Positions 1-10,400 of a DNA stretch of 32,823 nucleotides are shown here, one piece after another. Every line of letters begins with the position of its first letter. The stretch's first letter is position 1. The DNA is from Planctomycetota bacterium (lineage in GTDB: Bacteria; Planctomycetota; Planctomycetia; Pirellulales; Pirellulaceae), in assembly GCA_018970165.1 (NCBI GenBank), contig JAGWWZ010000043.1, forward strand, positions 1 through 32,823. The letters run 5' to 3'. The notes beneath the pieces are model-generated. The model did not search any database, was not told the DNA's origin, and saw only the letters and a list, made by a program, of their open reading frames with translations. Made by a program: the position numbers and the translations under genes.

Positions 1-1
1 G

Positions 2-370
2 CAGTGGACACCACCAGAAGGTGCGGCCGATGTCGTCACCTTCTCCTACTCGTTGACGATGATCCCGGATTGGTTTGCGGCGATCGATAATGCGTATCGC
101 GTTCTCCGACCCGGAGGGCGGATCGGCGTCATCGATTTCTATGTTGCGAGGAAATACCCTTCCCAGTCGATGGCACGCCATGGTTGGAGCACGCGAACGT
201 TTTGGCCGATCTGGTTCTCAAGCGACAACGTATTCCCCAACCCCGACCACTTGCCATATCTGCAGCGTCGTTTCGAACCAGTTTTGTTGCACGAAAAGAA
301 GGCAAAAGTTCCTTACATGCCCCTCATGCGTACCCCATACTATCAGTTTATCGGAAAGAAGACCGCGTGA
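2..370 (+). CDS. SAM-dependent methyltransferase, BtaB-like (3' part only)
   Basis: The reading frame is open from base 2 and ends at TGA 368-370, so the 5' end lies outside the window. The visible ~122 residues hold the end of a class I SAM methyltransferase fold: an [16 protein letters not shown] strand/loop (motif II-like) and the [12 protein letters not shown] post-II motif. The tail ([15 protein letters not shown], then [18 protein letters not shown], and [16 protein letters not shown] at the C-terminus) matches my memory of the methyltransferase of betaine-lipid (diacylglyceryl homoserine) synthesis, BtaB or the equivalent half of Bta1. In that pathway the enzyme N-trimethylates diacylglyceryl homoserine. 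A btaA partner would be expected just upstream but is not in view. The methyltransferase call is safe; the betaine-lipid role is an inference. The next gene starts 21 nt downstream. Confidence 0.75.
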   Translation, partial: QWTPPEGAADVVTFSYSLTMIPDWFAAIDNAYRVLRPGGRIGVIDFYVARKYPSQSMARHGWSTRTFWPIWFSSDNVFPNPDHLPYLQRRFEPVLLHEKKAKVPYMPLMRTPYYQFIGKKTA

Positions 371-391
371 TCTTTGGCGAGGCTTCGCGAC

Positions 392-1324
392 ATGCCATTC
401 GAGTTCGTCTGTCCATTCTGTTACACCAAAACCAAAGTTGCCGACGAGTATCTCGGTGAAGCAGGCCCTTGCGTTCACTGCGGTCGTCACGTGGTCATGC
501 CGACTCGCAATGAGCAAGGCGTGTTGGTCGCGTCCGTCCAAACCGGCAAAGCACCCCGCGCCATCCAATCCCCACCGTCCCCTGCGCAGCGCGCAATGGT
601 TCTAGCCATCGGTTTGGCATTGGCGACGCTCTTCATTGGAACCATCATCGGAGCCCTTTGGTTTGTCATGCCAGGTATCCAACGCGGATTTTCTGTCGCC
701 GCCCAGCGCAAAGACATCGACAATATGCGAGTAATCGTCGAGGCTCTGAACGATTACTCCGCTCGCTATGGAACCTACCCACCACCCGTTGTGACCGATG
801 CGAACGGGCGAAAACTTTACTCGTGGCGAGTCCTCATCCTTCCCTTCATGGGATACGAAGATCTTCATAAGAGGTTCCAACTCGACCAACCCTGGGACAG
901 CCCAGCCAACCAATCCTTGGTTCGAGAAATGCCCACTGCCTTCGCGAGCCCAAACTCCGACCAAGCAAAGCAGAACAATGAGCCTAACTATGTCCTGATC
1001 GTTGGCCCCAACACAGTGTTCCCACCTACGGGGCCATTATCAAAAAGTCAGGTTGTCGATTCTCCGACAATCTTGCTCGTCGAAACCCTCTGCGATGGTA
1101 TTGTTTGGACGCAACCAGGCGATATCGACATCAGTCTTGGCGCCGTGACCATCGGAAACAAAGGGATGAAAACAATGGGAGGTCATCATCGAGATCATGT
1201 GGTTGTCATGGATTGTGACGCCAAAGGTTATCGTATCCCAAAGGACACGCCGCAGTCGGTCATCGATGCTATGATCACTCCAACCGTTGGCGAACGAGTG
1301 AATGCAGCTAGCTTTGAGGATTGA
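392..1324 (+). CDS. Zinc-ribbon membrane protein with DUF1559-like domain
   Basis: A 310-aa protein from ATG 392; a TTG at 374 is in frame, but the ATG has a GCGAGG-like site about 10 nt upstream and starts directly before the zinc ribbon. Residues 7-30 form a C-x2-C...C-x2-C ribbon (C7, C10, C27, C30). A Pro-rich linker and one transmembrane helix (about 69-92) follow. The rest resembles the DUF1559 domain that is expanded in planctomycetes: an N-terminal helix, then YGTYPPPVVTDANGRKLYSW, LILPFMGYEDL and QPWDSPANQ. DUF1559 proteins usually carry a pilin-like N-methylation helix at the very N-terminus; here the helix is internal, behind a cytoplasmic zinc ribbon. The function of the family is unknown. 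The gene lies 21 nt after the methyltransferase. Confidence 0.75.
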   Translation: MPFEFVCPFCYTKTKVADEYLGEAGPCVHCGRHVVMPTRNEQGVLVASVQTGKAPRAIQSPPSPAQRAMVLAIGLALATLFIGTIIGALWFVMPGIQRGFSVAAQRKDIDNMRVIVEALNDYSARYGTYPPPVVTDANGRKLYSWRVLILPFMGYEDLHKRFQLDQPWDSPANQSLVREMPTAFASPNSDQAKQNNEPNYVLIVGPNTVFPPTGPLSKSQVVDSPTILLVETLCDGIVWTQPGDIDISLGAVTIGNKGMKTMGGHHRDHVVVMDCDAKGYRIPKDTPQSVIDAMITPTVGERVNAASFED

Positions 1325-1363
1325 GGCGATTTGCGGGCATTCGAGAAATTGGGGAAACTGGTG

Positions 1364-1393
1364 TTGACTCCAACGCATCGCATTTGAAATACT
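1364..1393 (+). promoter_or_regulatory. Possible sigma70-type promoter for dnaG
   Basis: TTGACT (1364-1369), an 18-bp spacer, then AATACT (1388-1393): 5/6 and 4/6 matches to the -35/-10 consensus. It lies in the 131-bp gap between the DUF1559-like gene and the chosen dnaG start. This is a sequence match only; planctomycete promoter consensus is not well enough known to be sure. Confidence 0.3.
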
Positions 1394-1455
1394 CTTTGCC
1401 CGGGCTATGGATGGCTCGAGGCTGGATGAGGACGGACCCCACGCCGGGAGACCTG

Positions 1456-3384
1456 ATGGCAATCACGTTCGACAACGACACGAGGGAACGGGTCCGATTG
1501 GCGGTACAAATCGTCGATCTGATCGGGAGCTATGTGGATGTTCGCCGTCAAGGACGCGGGTTTGTAGCGCGTTGCCCATTTCACGACGACCGGCGACCAA
1601 GCCTCCAAATCAATCCCGAACGACAGACTTGGAAGTGCTTCGTCTGCGATGTCGGCGGGGATGTCTTTAGTTTCGTCATGCAAAAGGAAGGTGTTTCCTT
1701 CCCCGAGGCTCTCCGTTTGCTTGCGGATCGAGCTGGGATCGTGATCGAGGAGCGGAAGGGGTTCCGCAAGGAAGACATCGACTCCAAGCGAAGTTTGTTC
1801 CAAGCCGTGCAATGGGCGATGGAGCAGTATCATCAATGCTTTTTGCAATCCCCCGATGCCGCAGAAGCGAGGAGATACATCGAAGATCGCGGCATCGATC
1901 GCCAGAGCATCCAACGTTTCCAAATCGGTTTCGCTCCTGATTCTTGGTCGTGGCTTGTCGATCGAGGTGTATCAGCCTCGATTGGTCCAGATCTCTTGGA
2001 GTCGGTCGGTTTGCTCGCCAAAAACGAGCGAGGCAACCGCTACGATCGATTTCGAAATCGTGTCCTATTTCCGATTCGTGATCCGCAGGGGCGTTCGATC
2101 GCTGTCGGGGGGCGCGTTCTCCCCGGAGCCCCATCCGATTCTGCCAAGTACATCAACTGCAACGAGACGCGGTTGTACCACAAGAACCAGCAGCTTTATG
2201 GTTTGGACCAAGCTCGCGACAAGATGGCCAAAACTCGTCAAGCGATCGTGATGGAGGGATACACCGATGTCATCATGGCATTCCAGCACGGCATCGACAA
2301 CGCGGTGGCATGCTGTGGAACCGCTTTGGGTGACAACCACATTCAGTTGCTCAAGCGCTACTGCGATAGCGTAGTGCTGTTGCTCGACGGCGACGAAGCA
2401 GGCCAACGCCGCACGGCAGAGATCCTCGAGTTGTTCCTAGCACAGCAAATGGATCTTCGGATCCTGACCTTGCCCGAAGACCTTGATCCCTGCGATTTCT
2501 TAACTCGCTACGGAGCATCGGCGCTTCAGGAGTTGATTGCGGGAGCGGTGGATGCGCTCGAGTTCAAGATTCGATCGGTCTGCAGAGGGTTTGACCCCCT
2601 GTTGGATACGCACCGCGCTACTTCGGCCCTTGAGAGCATCCTGCAGTCGATGGCTCGGATTCCGAGCGTATCTGCGACCGAATCGACGCGGTTGCGACAA
2701 GATCAGATTCTCGCACGGCTCAGTCGCCAGTTCGGTATCGGCTCGCAAGAGATCAAGCAACGGCTCGATGGGATTCGCACCAGCGCCCTGCGACGGCAGC
2801 AATTCCGCGAGCAACTTGCGGCGAACGAACGGGGCGATACCGCAGAGGTTGCACACCACTCTGAGGGTGGCAATAACACAGATTTGAACCAAAGTTCGGC
2901 AACATCCCTATCGGACCAACCACTTCGCTATAGCGATCTCAAGCCGATCGAATCGGAGCTTTTTGAGATCATGGTACTCCATCCCGATCTTGCTCCGATG
3001 GCGATCGAACGAGTTCCTCCCGACTTACTGGACAGCCCGACGAGCAAGCGATTGTTTGCTTTGTATGTCGAGTTGGAACTATCGGCTCAGTCACTCGACT
3101 TCGGCAACGTTCTCGCGTCGACGGTCGACCCGCGGATCCAAAGCGTCCTGGTCAGCATCGAAGAGCACGCAACTCAGAAAGCAGCCAAGGCACTTTTGAC
3201 TGCTGAAGAGCGTTTGCATGCGTTGTGCGAGCGATGGTCGGGACAGTCCGAAGCCGCTTTCCAGCGATCGCAAATCAGAGCCCTCGAACAAAAAGGATTG
3301 GACGCTCAGGCCGAAGTCGATGTCCTGAGCGATTTCCTCAATCAAGCCAGAATCCGCCATGGAATCGTTCCGGCGGAGGACTGA
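1456..3384 (+). CDS. dnaG: DNA primase DnaG
   Basis: This primase makes the RNA primers for replication at the fork with DnaB helicase. From ATG 1456 it is 642 aa. The frame is open further upstream (to 1321), but homology begins at MAITFDND and a GGGAG site sits 5 nt before this ATG. Domains in order: CHC2 zinc finger with C40, H43, C61 and C64; the catalytic core; and a TOPRIM fold with the EGYTDV motif (E267) and DGDEAG (D311, D313), the metal-binding acidic residues. The C-terminal ~190 residues (after a linker rich in N/S/D around 450-490) correspond to the helicase-binding domain. All key residues are present and the length is near the usual ~600. It is followed after 84 nt by rpoD, the conserved dnaG-rpoD order; no rpsU is seen upstream. 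Confidence 0.96.
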   Translation: MAITFDNDTRERVRLAVQIVDLIGSYVDVRRQGRGFVARCPFHDDRRPSLQINPERQTWKCFVCDVGGDVFSFVMQKEGVSFPEALRLLADRAGIVIEERKGFRKEDIDSKRSLFQAVQWAMEQYHQCFLQSPDAAEARRYIEDRGIDRQSIQRFQIGFAPDSWSWLVDRGVSASIGPDLLESVGLLAKNERGNRYDRFRNRVLFPIRDPQGRSIAVGGRVLPGAPSDSAKYINCNETRLYHKNQQLYGLDQARDKMAKTRQAIVMEGYTDVIMAFQHGIDNAVACCGTALGDNHIQLLKRYCDSVVLLLDGDEAGQRRTAEILELFLAQQMDLRILTLPEDLDPCDFLTRYGASALQELIAGAVDALEFKIRSVCRGFDPLLDTHRATSALESILQSMARIPSVSATESTRLRQDQILARLSRQFGIGSQEIKQRLDGIRTSALRRQQFREQLAANERGDTAEVAHHSEGGNNTDLNQSSATSLSDQPLRYSDLKPIESELFEIMVLHPDLAPMAIERVPPDLLDSPTSKRLFALYVELELSAQSLDFGNVLASTVDPRIQSVLVSIEEHATQKAAKALLTAEERLHALCERWSGQSEAAFQRSQIRALEQKGLDAQAEVDVLSDFLNQARIRHGIVPAED

Positions 3385-3468
3385 AGTATTCCGCGTTGTT
3401 GACCCAGCGGCACATCACAGGACGATGAGCCGTCAGCAGCGTTACCCACGTCAAAAGGAGTTGTACGC

Positions 3469-5133
3469 ATGGAAACTCAAACCCTCGACCTGCAGCAGGT
3501 ACTCGCTCAAGGCCGCGCGCAGGGCTATCTGACTTACGAACAAGTCAGTTCTTATCTACCGGATGAGGCGACCACTGCCGAGAAACTCGATGAGTTGCTC
3601 GCAGCTCTCGAGCGTGCCGGTGTAGAGATTGTCGAGGCAGCCGACGTCGAAGGAGGACCCAAGCTGCGCGTGTTCAACGGAGAGGAAGAGGATTCTGAGC
3701 CGCGCAGTCTACCTCGTCCTGCAGGGGCGGTGTCATTGAACCAAGAGTCCCGACGCTTGACCGGCGATCCGATCCGACTGTACCTGAGCCAGATGTGTGA
3801 GATCCCTCTCCTCAATCGAGATCAAGAAATCGCAATCGCCAAGAAGATCGAGATCACGCGCCGCAAGTTTCGTCGCGCGGTACTCGGAAACGATTTTGCT
3901 CTTCGGCACACCGTTGAGATCCTTCGCAAGGTGGCACTCGGCGTATTGCCATTCGATCGAACGATCAAGGTTTCGTTGACCGAGCGTCTCACAAAGGAAC
4001 AAATCTCCGGCCGCATGCCTCACAACCTACGCACCCTCGATGCGCTCATCGAAGAGAACCGCCGGGATTTTCATCTCATCGTTCGCAAGAGCACCAGCGA
4101 GTCGGCTAAGGCTACGGTCCGTCAGTCCTATCAACGCCGTCGCATGAAGTGCTTGACTCTTGTCGAAGAGCTTTCGCTTCGCTCCCGACGCGTGATTCCT
4201 CTGATGCGACAGCTCGAACAGTACGCGCAGCGCATGGAAACCCTCCAGGTTCGCATTGCGCAACTCGAACAGGAATCTCCACAGCATCCGGATCTCAACC
4301 GATTTCGATCGGAGATGCGACACCTGATATTGACTACTCAAGAGAGTCCGCGGTCCTTGCGTTCTCGCGTTGATGCATTTCGCAAGCACTTCAAGGAGTA
4401 CGAAGCGGTCAAACGGCAATTGTCGAGCGGCAACCTGCGACTGGTGGTTTCCATCGCCAAGAAGTATCGCAATCGTGGCTTGAGCTTCCTGGATTTGATC
4501 CAAGAAGGAAACACGGGTCTGATGCGAGCGGTGGACAAATACGAGTATCGACGAGGGTTCAAGTTCTCGACCTACGCTACGTGGTGGATTCGGCAAGCGA
4601 TCACCCGCGCGATCGCCGATCAAGCGCGCACGATCCGCATCCCTGTTCACATGATCGATGTCTTGAGCAAGTTGCGAAACATCCAGAAGAAGCTGACGCA
4701 GGAATTGCGCCGCGAACCCTCCGTGTACGAAATCGCAGATGCGATTGAGATGTCGGTCGAAGAGGTACAACGGGTCCTCGACATCGCGCGGCATCCCTCC
4801 AGTTTGGATCGACCGGTCGGTGAAGGAGAGGACAATGCCTTCGGCGAATTCCTCGAGGATCCCGCAAGCGATAACCCTGTCCGCAATGCGAGCAACGGTG
4901 TACTTCGAGATCGAATCGATTCGCTTCTGAAAACCCTGACGTTCCGCGAACGTGAGATCATTCGCCTGAGATACGGCCTGACCGATGGCTACAGCTATAC
5001 ACTGGAAGAAGTCGGTCGGATCTTCAAGGTCACGCGGGAACGAGTGCGGCAAATCGAGGCCAAGGCAGTCGCGAAACTGCAGAATCCCGTCCGCGCGCAG
5101 ATGCTCGAAGGCTTCCTGAAGCAAGTCGCCTAA
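3469..5133 (+). CDS. rpoD: Primary sigma factor RpoD/SigA
   Basis: This housekeeping sigma factor is 554 aa. The start at ATG 3469 is supported by an AAAGGAG Shine-Dalgarno at 3454-3460, 8 nt upstream. The N-terminus (about 8-55) is region 1.1-like. Region 1.2 follows near residue 100 ([16 protein letters not shown]). A non-conserved helical segment lies between about 130 and 315. Region 2 begins near 322 ([19 protein letters not shown], then [15 protein letters not shown], the -10 recognition and melting part). Region 3 covers about 400-475. Region 4 lies near 490-550 ([15 protein letters not shown], then [17 protein letters not shown], the -35 recognition helix). Such complete regions 1.1-4 mark a group 1 sigma factor rather than an alternative one. 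It is probably co-transcribed with dnaG. Confidence 0.96.
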   Translation: METQTLDLQQVLAQGRAQGYLTYEQVSSYLPDEATTAEKLDELLAALERAGVEIVEAADVEGGPKLRVFNGEEEDSEPRSLPRPAGAVSLNQESRRLTGDPIRLYLSQMCEIPLLNRDQEIAIAKKIEITRRKFRRAVLGNDFALRHTVEILRKVALGVLPFDRTIKVSLTERLTKEQISGRMPHNLRTLDALIEENRRDFHLIVRKSTSESAKATVRQSYQRRRMKCLTLVEELSLRSRRVIPLMRQLEQYAQRMETLQVRIAQLEQESPQHPDLNRFRSEMRHLILTTQESPRSLRSRVDAFRKHFKEYEAVKRQLSSGNLRLVVSIAKKYRNRGLSFLDLIQEGNTGLMRAVDKYEYRRGFKFSTYATWWIRQAITRAIADQARTIRIPVHMIDVLSKLRNIQKKLTQELRREPSVYEIADAIEMSVEEVQRVLDIARHPSSLDRPVGEGEDNAFGEFLEDPASDNPVRNASNGVLRDRIDSLLKTLTFREREIIRLRYGLTDGYSYTLEEVGRIFKVTRERVRQIEAKAVAKLQNPVRAQMLEGFLKQVA

Positions 5134-5174
5134 CGAGAAAGAGCGATGCTCTAGAGGCAAGAGCGTCTTTCTCG
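5134..5174 (+). terminator. Inverted repeat just after rpoD, possible terminator
   Basis: CGAGAAAGA (5134-5142) is perfectly complementary to TCTTTCTCG (5166-5174). The left arm starts on the base after the rpoD stop. The 23-nt loop contains a smaller GAGC...GCTC stem and the palindrome CTCTAGAG. No U-tract follows, so it may be a mRNA 3'-end or processing hairpin rather than an intrinsic terminator. Confidence 0.4.
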
Positions 5175-5234
5175 GTTCGGCCTGGTGCCTTATCCTATAG
5201 AGGATTCAGGTTGCCATTTACCAGTGGAAATGAC

Positions 5235-6458
5235 ATGAACGAGACACCCTTTCGCGTGGAGTTCGCTCCACGCGTTCATCGATTGCCACCCTACCTGTTC
5301 GGGCGCATCAACAACCTTCTCTATCAAAAGCGACGGGCGGGCCAAGATGTAATCGATCTGGGGATGGGGAATCCGTCTGACCCACCCGATCCGATCGTGA
5401 TTGAGAAACTCAGCGAAGCGGCACACGATGTCCGCAACCACGGCTATTCCAAAAGCAATGGCATCCTCAATCTTCGGCGAGAATTAACGAGCAAGTATCT
5501 GCGCAAGTATGGTGCGCGGCTGGATCCTGAAAGCGAAGCGATTGTTTGCCTCGGATCCAAAGAAGGCTTTTCGCACATGTTGCTGGCTTTGATCGGCGCA
5601 GGGGACACCGCCATCATACCTGCCCCTTTTTTTCCGGTTCACATGTACGGCGTTGTTCTGGCCTCGGGGAATGTCGTCGCCTTGGACGTCGCCAACACGG
5701 AAAAATATCTGTCGAATATCGCCTACACGTGCGAACACTTCTATCCACGGCCCAAGTTGCTCATCATCAACTATCCCCATAACCCGTCTACGGTAACGGT
5801 AGAGCCTGAGGTTTTTGTCGATGTCGTCAAACTTGCAAAGCGATACGGCTTGATGGTGATTAGCGACTTCGCGTATGCCGATGTTGCCTACGACGGATAT
5901 GTGCCGCCGTCATTTCTGTCCGCTCCGGGAGCGAAGGATGTTGGAGTGGAGTTCACCACCATGAGCAAGGGCTACAACATGGCAGGCTGGCGTGTCGGCT
6001 TCTGCGCTGGCAACGCCGAGATGATTCGCGGCTTGGCAACGATCAAAGGCTACTACGACTACGGCATGTTTCAAGCGATCCAGATTGCGGCTATCGTCGC
6101 ACTGCGCGATACCGAGGCAACGGTCGAAAAACAGTCGATGATCTATCAGGGACGCCGCGATGTACTCGTCGATGGACTTCGTCGCATCGGATGGGAAGCG
6201 TCTACGCCGCGCGCCGGGATGTTTGTCTGGGCAAAGATCCCGGCACCCTGGGCATCGAAGATGAACTCGATCGATTTTGCGATGCACTTGTTGGAACAGG
6301 GGAATGTAGCCGTCAGCCCCGGCGGTGGATTCGGACCTGCGGGCGAAGGCTACTTGCGCATGTCTCTGGTGGAAAACGAAGCCCGCCTGAAGCAGGCTGT
6401 CCGACAAATCGCAACGTGTCTCGATCGCACCAACGCACCTCAACTTCAAAACGCATAG
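5235..6458 (+). CDS. alaC: PLP-dependent aminotransferase, AlaC-like (glutamate-pyruvate type)
   Basis: This fold-type I aminotransferase is 407 aa from ATG 5235; a TTG at 5211 is also in frame but has an AGG run too close to it. It resembles E. coli AlaC along its length: [13 protein letters not shown] at the N-terminus, [48 protein letters not shown], the PLP lysine at K245 in [15 protein letters not shown], and [11 protein letters not shown] near the end. AlaC transfers amino groups between glutamate and pyruvate; related enzymes include LL-diaminopimelate aminotransferase, which cannot be excluded for this gene. One small oddity is SKGYNM where most relatives have SKSYNM. The next gene begins 1 nt after the TAG stop, so the two are surely one operon. 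Confidence 0.85.
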   Translation: MNETPFRVEFAPRVHRLPPYLFGRINNLLYQKRRAGQDVIDLGMGNPSDPPDPIVIEKLSEAAHDVRNHGYSKSNGILNLRRELTSKYLRKYGARLDPESEAIVCLGSKEGFSHMLLALIGAGDTAIIPAPFFPVHMYGVVLASGNVVALDVANTEKYLSNIAYTCEHFYPRPKLLIINYPHNPSTVTVEPEVFVDVVKLAKRYGLMVISDFAYADVAYDGYVPPSFLSAPGAKDVGVEFTTMSKGYNMAGWRVGFCAGNAEMIRGLATIKGYYDYGMFQAIQIAAIVALRDTEATVEKQSMIYQGRRDVLVDGLRRIGWEASTPRAGMFVWAKIPAPWASKMNSIDFAMHLLEQGNVAVSPGGGFGPAGEGYLRMSLVENEARLKQAVRQIATCLDRTNAPQLQNA

Positions 6459-6459
6459 C

Positions 6460-7179
6460 ATGAAACCGATCGTACAAATCTCCCTCGACTTGACCAATCT
6501 CGATGAAGCGCTGGCGACTGCCGAGCAAGCCATGCGGGTGGGTGTTGACTGGCTCGAAGCGGGCACACCTTTGATTTTGGCAGAGGGACTCCGAGCGGTG
6601 CGAGGACTGCGCGAACGCTTTCCCAACACGCCGATCGTCGCGGATCTCAAGACCATGGATGGCGGGTACCTCGAGGCGGAGATGATGGCCAAGGCGGGAG
6701 CCACTCATGTGGTTGTCATGGCCCGGGCTCACGAAGAAACCATCAAGTGCGTCGTCAAAGCGGGCAAAGATTATGGTATCGGCGTCATGGGGGATAACCT
6801 CGGTTACGAGACCATGGTTGATGGGGCCAAGCGGCTGGAAGATCTCGGATGCGGATACATCATCCATCACATCGGATACGACGAGCGCCGAGGGATTGCG
6901 GCAGCGGGCAAAAGGCCTCCGAATCCGTTGGACCAATTGCGGGAAGTGGTTGCAGCGGTCTCCGTGCCGGTTCAAGCCGTGGGGGGGCTGTCGTTAGAGC
7001 AAGCCATCAGCACCCCGAGCTACGGGGCACCGTTGGTGGTTATCGGGGCCCCGCTCGTGATCGATAGCGAGCGATTTTCGACGGCGGCTAACGATCCGAT
7101 GGCCGTTTTGCGAAGAATTTGCGATGAAGTCCACGCCTTTGGCGATGTCTATGTCAAATCCGAGAGCCTGGGGATCTGA
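6460..7179 (+). CDS. 3-hexulose-6-phosphate synthase / OMP-decarboxylase-superfamily enzyme
   Basis: A 239-aa (beta/alpha)8 enzyme of the orotidine-monophosphate decarboxylase suprafamily. The diagnostic D-x-K-x-x-D motif is present (D62, K64, D67 in VADLKTMDGGYLEAE), followed by KAGATHVVVMARA and, near the end, VPVQAVGGLSLEQA, the phosphate-binding loop. This pattern fits D-arabino-3-hexulose-6-phosphate formaldehyde-lyase (HPS), which condenses formaldehyde with ribulose-5-phosphate, or works in reverse to make ribulose-5-phosphate. 3-keto-L-gulonate-6-phosphate decarboxylase uses the same scaffold and remains an alternative. No 6-phospho-3-hexuloisomerase partner is adjacent. The ATG lies 1 nt after the aminotransferase stop, with no separate Shine-Dalgarno gap, so translation is probably coupled. 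Confidence 0.75.
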   Translation: MKPIVQISLDLTNLDEALATAEQAMRVGVDWLEAGTPLILAEGLRAVRGLRERFPNTPIVADLKTMDGGYLEAEMMAKAGATHVVVMARAHEETIKCVVKAGKDYGIGVMGDNLGYETMVDGAKRLEDLGCGYIIHHIGYDERRGIAAAGKRPPNPLDQLREVVAAVSVPVQAVGGLSLEQAISTPSYGAPLVVIGAPLVIDSERFSTAANDPMAVLRRICDEVHAFGDVYVKSESLGI

Positions 7180-7198
7180 CCCTGTATTTGCTAGCTCG

Positions 7199-7214
7199 CA
7201 ACCACTGGTTTTTT
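7199..7214 (+). terminator. Weak hairpin with T-tract after the HPS-like gene
   Basis: AACC (7200-7203), loop ACT, GGTT (7207-7210), then further Ts to 7214. The stem is only 4 bp, so this is a marginal intrinsic terminator. The rest of 7215-7400 shows no clear gene or strong promoter. Confidence 0.22.
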
Positions 7215-7412
7215 GAAGGAACAGTCCCCATAAATCGCTTCGCATTGGCAAGAAAGACTCGAAGAGGCTCTGATTTCTTGATCAAAATTCCGAGAGTACT
7301 AGGACCAGAAATCTCCCTATTGTCCTCGGATCGATTACCATCACGTACTTAGGAATTTCTCCGGAATTGCTCATTCATTCTATTCTTAGTTTTCAGTATC
7401 GGAGTGTTGCCA

Positions 7413-10400
7413 ATGTTTAAGGCTTCTCGACGGACTCGGTTACTCTTCAATCGTCGATCTGTTCAAACACGTCGCCAGCTTCGGCGGCTTTTTTTGTTTG
7501 AGAGTCTCGAAACGAGAACGTTGATGGCGTCGGATACGACGACGCTGAATGGTCTGCCTGTAGGCGTTGCGGCTGTCGCTCCGCCATGGAATTGGGAACA
7601 GAGTGCGGCTGGGGGAAGTGCGGCTGGGGGGAGTGCGTCTGGGGGAATTGGCTCCGGAGTTGGCACGATCGCTCTGAGCGACACATTCAAACTGCATAGC
7701 CGGCCCACGGCAACCAAAACGATCTTTCTGGACTTCGATGGATTCACAGCCCGATTCACGCCGTGGCGACCGAATGGCGAAATCGTTTCACCACCTTACG
7801 ACTTCGATCGAAACCCCAACTCTTTCTCAGATCGCGAACTTCTAGAGATTCAGGCGACCTGGCAGCGTGTAGCATCTGATTTCGCACCGTTTGATGTCAA
7901 CGTTACTACCGAAGATCCGGGTGAGGACGCATTGGTCTTTACGGGAGGAACTGATGACCGTTGGGGAATGCGTGTAGTGATCACAACCAACGATGAGCCT
8001 GCTAGAGGCACTGGTGGTGTGGCGTTTTTGAATAGTTTTCGATCAGGTTTTAATAGAGCGGGCGCGTCGGACACTCCCTGCTATGCGTTCAATATTTCTC
8101 CCGAATCCACCGCTCAGACGATAAGCCACGAGGTGGGACACACGTTAGGTTTGAACCATGATGGAGACCGAAGCCAGCAAGGGGTTGCTGGCGAATATTA
8201 CTTTGGTCATGGAACGGGAGAAACCAGTTGGGGCCCGATTATGGGAGCTGGGTTTGGAAGGAACCTAACCCAATGGAGTAGCGGAGGCTATCTCAATAGC
8301 ACCAACAGTGAAGACGATCTTTCCATCATCGTAAAACCTAACAACGGTTTTGGATTTATTCCCGACGAGTTTGGGAATAGTCAGGGAACGGCTTCGGAAC
8401 TTAGCGGCCCCATCGACGCAAACTCGCGCAGCGTCATCTCTCAACTTGGCCGAATCGAGAGAAACAATGATTTCGATTTTTTCAGGATACAAGTCGGCTC
8501 GGGCTTGCTGGAGCTGACGATCGATCCATATATCTCACAGGTTTGGACCAAGAAGCCCGACGGCTCGTTCGTTAGCTCATTGGAGAGGTCTCAGTTCATC
8601 GAGGGTACGAACCTTGATATCGAGGCTAGGCTCTTGGACGAATCAGGGAATGTCGTTGCGGTATCGAATCCAGCGAATTCATTGAAGGCCGAATTTCGCC
8701 TTGATTTGAGCCCGGGGATCTATTTCCTGAGCATTGACGGTGTGGGATTTGGCAATCCGCTTGTGGCTCCACCCTCCGGCTACACCGACTATGGTAGCCT
8801 CGGAAAATACCTGATCTCTGGTTCATTTCCAGTGGCTTTTGGCATTGCTGTTACCAGTTCTGTGCTCACCTACACGGAGAATGATCCACCCAAGCCCATC
8901 ACCGATACAGCCAAGGTCATCGATAACTTTCCCGGTTCCTACGCAACTGGTTCGTTGCTTATCGGAATCAATCCCGCAGCCGGAGCGACCGACGTCATCA
9001 GTTTAAATCTCACCGGCTCGCCCGACCTCACTCAAGTAGGTTCTCAACTCTCGTTCCGTGGGACGAGCATCGGCAATCTAGTAAAGCTCTCCGAGTCCAG
9101 TTTCCGCGTGGATTTCAATTCTCGAACGACCAAGGAATCCATTGAAGCCATCGTCCAAGCGATACGATTTGAAGCCAAGGGCGATACTCCCGATACCTTC
9201 GCACGAAGTATCCAGATCACCTTAACCAAAGGCAGTGCGCGCGGGTCGACGAATCTGCAGTTGAACGTTATTTCCGTCAATGATCGTCCGTTGGCTCTGG
9301 TCGCTCCGATGAACGACATCAATGAAGATGACTTGAACTCTGCTGGTACGAAAGTGGATGTCCTCATCGACCGCGGAGTCGTTGACCTCGATATAACCAA
9401 GGCAAAAGCAATCGTCTTGACCGGTGTACCTGCTAGTCCTGGCAAGTGGCAATTCGATGTGGGCAGGGGATGGACCGATTTAGGCCCCGTCTCAGCAACC
9501 TCCGGATTAGTGCTAGGGCCGACTGCAGGCTTGCGGTTTGTTCCGAGCAAGGACTTCTTTGGCGCAGTGCCTGCTCTGCGGTATCTCGCCCTCGATCCGA
9601 CGTACGTCGGTCTGACGAGTTCCGCCACCCGCTCAGTGTTCATCGATACTCGAACCATCATCGCTCCCGACTCTGTTTCCGTGACCTCGGGCGAAATTCG
9701 CCAAACGGTACGCCCAGTGAACGATCCACCGGTTGCCCGTGAACCCTTCCCGAGCGAGTCCGTCATCCAAGACAAACTCCTGCAATTCACACTCCCAGCC
9801 AATTTGTTCAACGACGTCGATGATACGGTGTTGACATTGAGCGCTTTTACAGGACCCGGGGTTCCTCTTCCTAAATGGCTCACCTTCAACGCAGCGAGTC
9901 GAACCTTCGTCGGAACGCCGTCCAATGAAGACGTGGGAGTGCGACAGTTCATCGTACGAGCGACCGATCCTGCAGGCGCCTTCGGGGATCTTCCGGTGAC
10001 TATCGACATCATCAATGTCAACGACAAGCCCACCAGCATTCAAGTCGTCGGCAATCCCGTTCCAGAAAATGTTATGGGTGCATTCGTCGGTAAACTGATC
10101 GCCATCGATCCCGACCCGAACGACTCAGTCACTTGGAGTATCGCGGATAATCCAGGGAACCGATTTGAGATTCGAGGAAATGAATTGTTCCTGTCGACTA
10201 TTTTCAGCTTTGACTTCGAGACCGATCGTTCTGCCAAAGTCACGATTCGTGCAACCGACAACGGATCGCCACCGCTATTCCTGGATCAGGAAATCACGGT
10301 TAACGTTCAAGACGTCAACGAGTTCTCCCCAGATCTTCGGCCGATATTTTTCAGCGTCGCCGAAACCGCTTCAAGCGGCACGGAAGTCGGCAAGGTGGTT

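Noticed and set aside
4027-5160. Long minus-strand open frame (377 codons) opposite rpoD
   Set aside because: It lies wholly antisense to the well supported rpoD gene, has no recognisable motif and is a codon-bias shadow.
9044-10039. Minus-strand open frame of 331 codons inside the dockerin gene
   Set aside because: The plus-strand protein has cadherin motifs over this stretch; the minus frame is low-complexity and Arg/Ser/Thr-rich.
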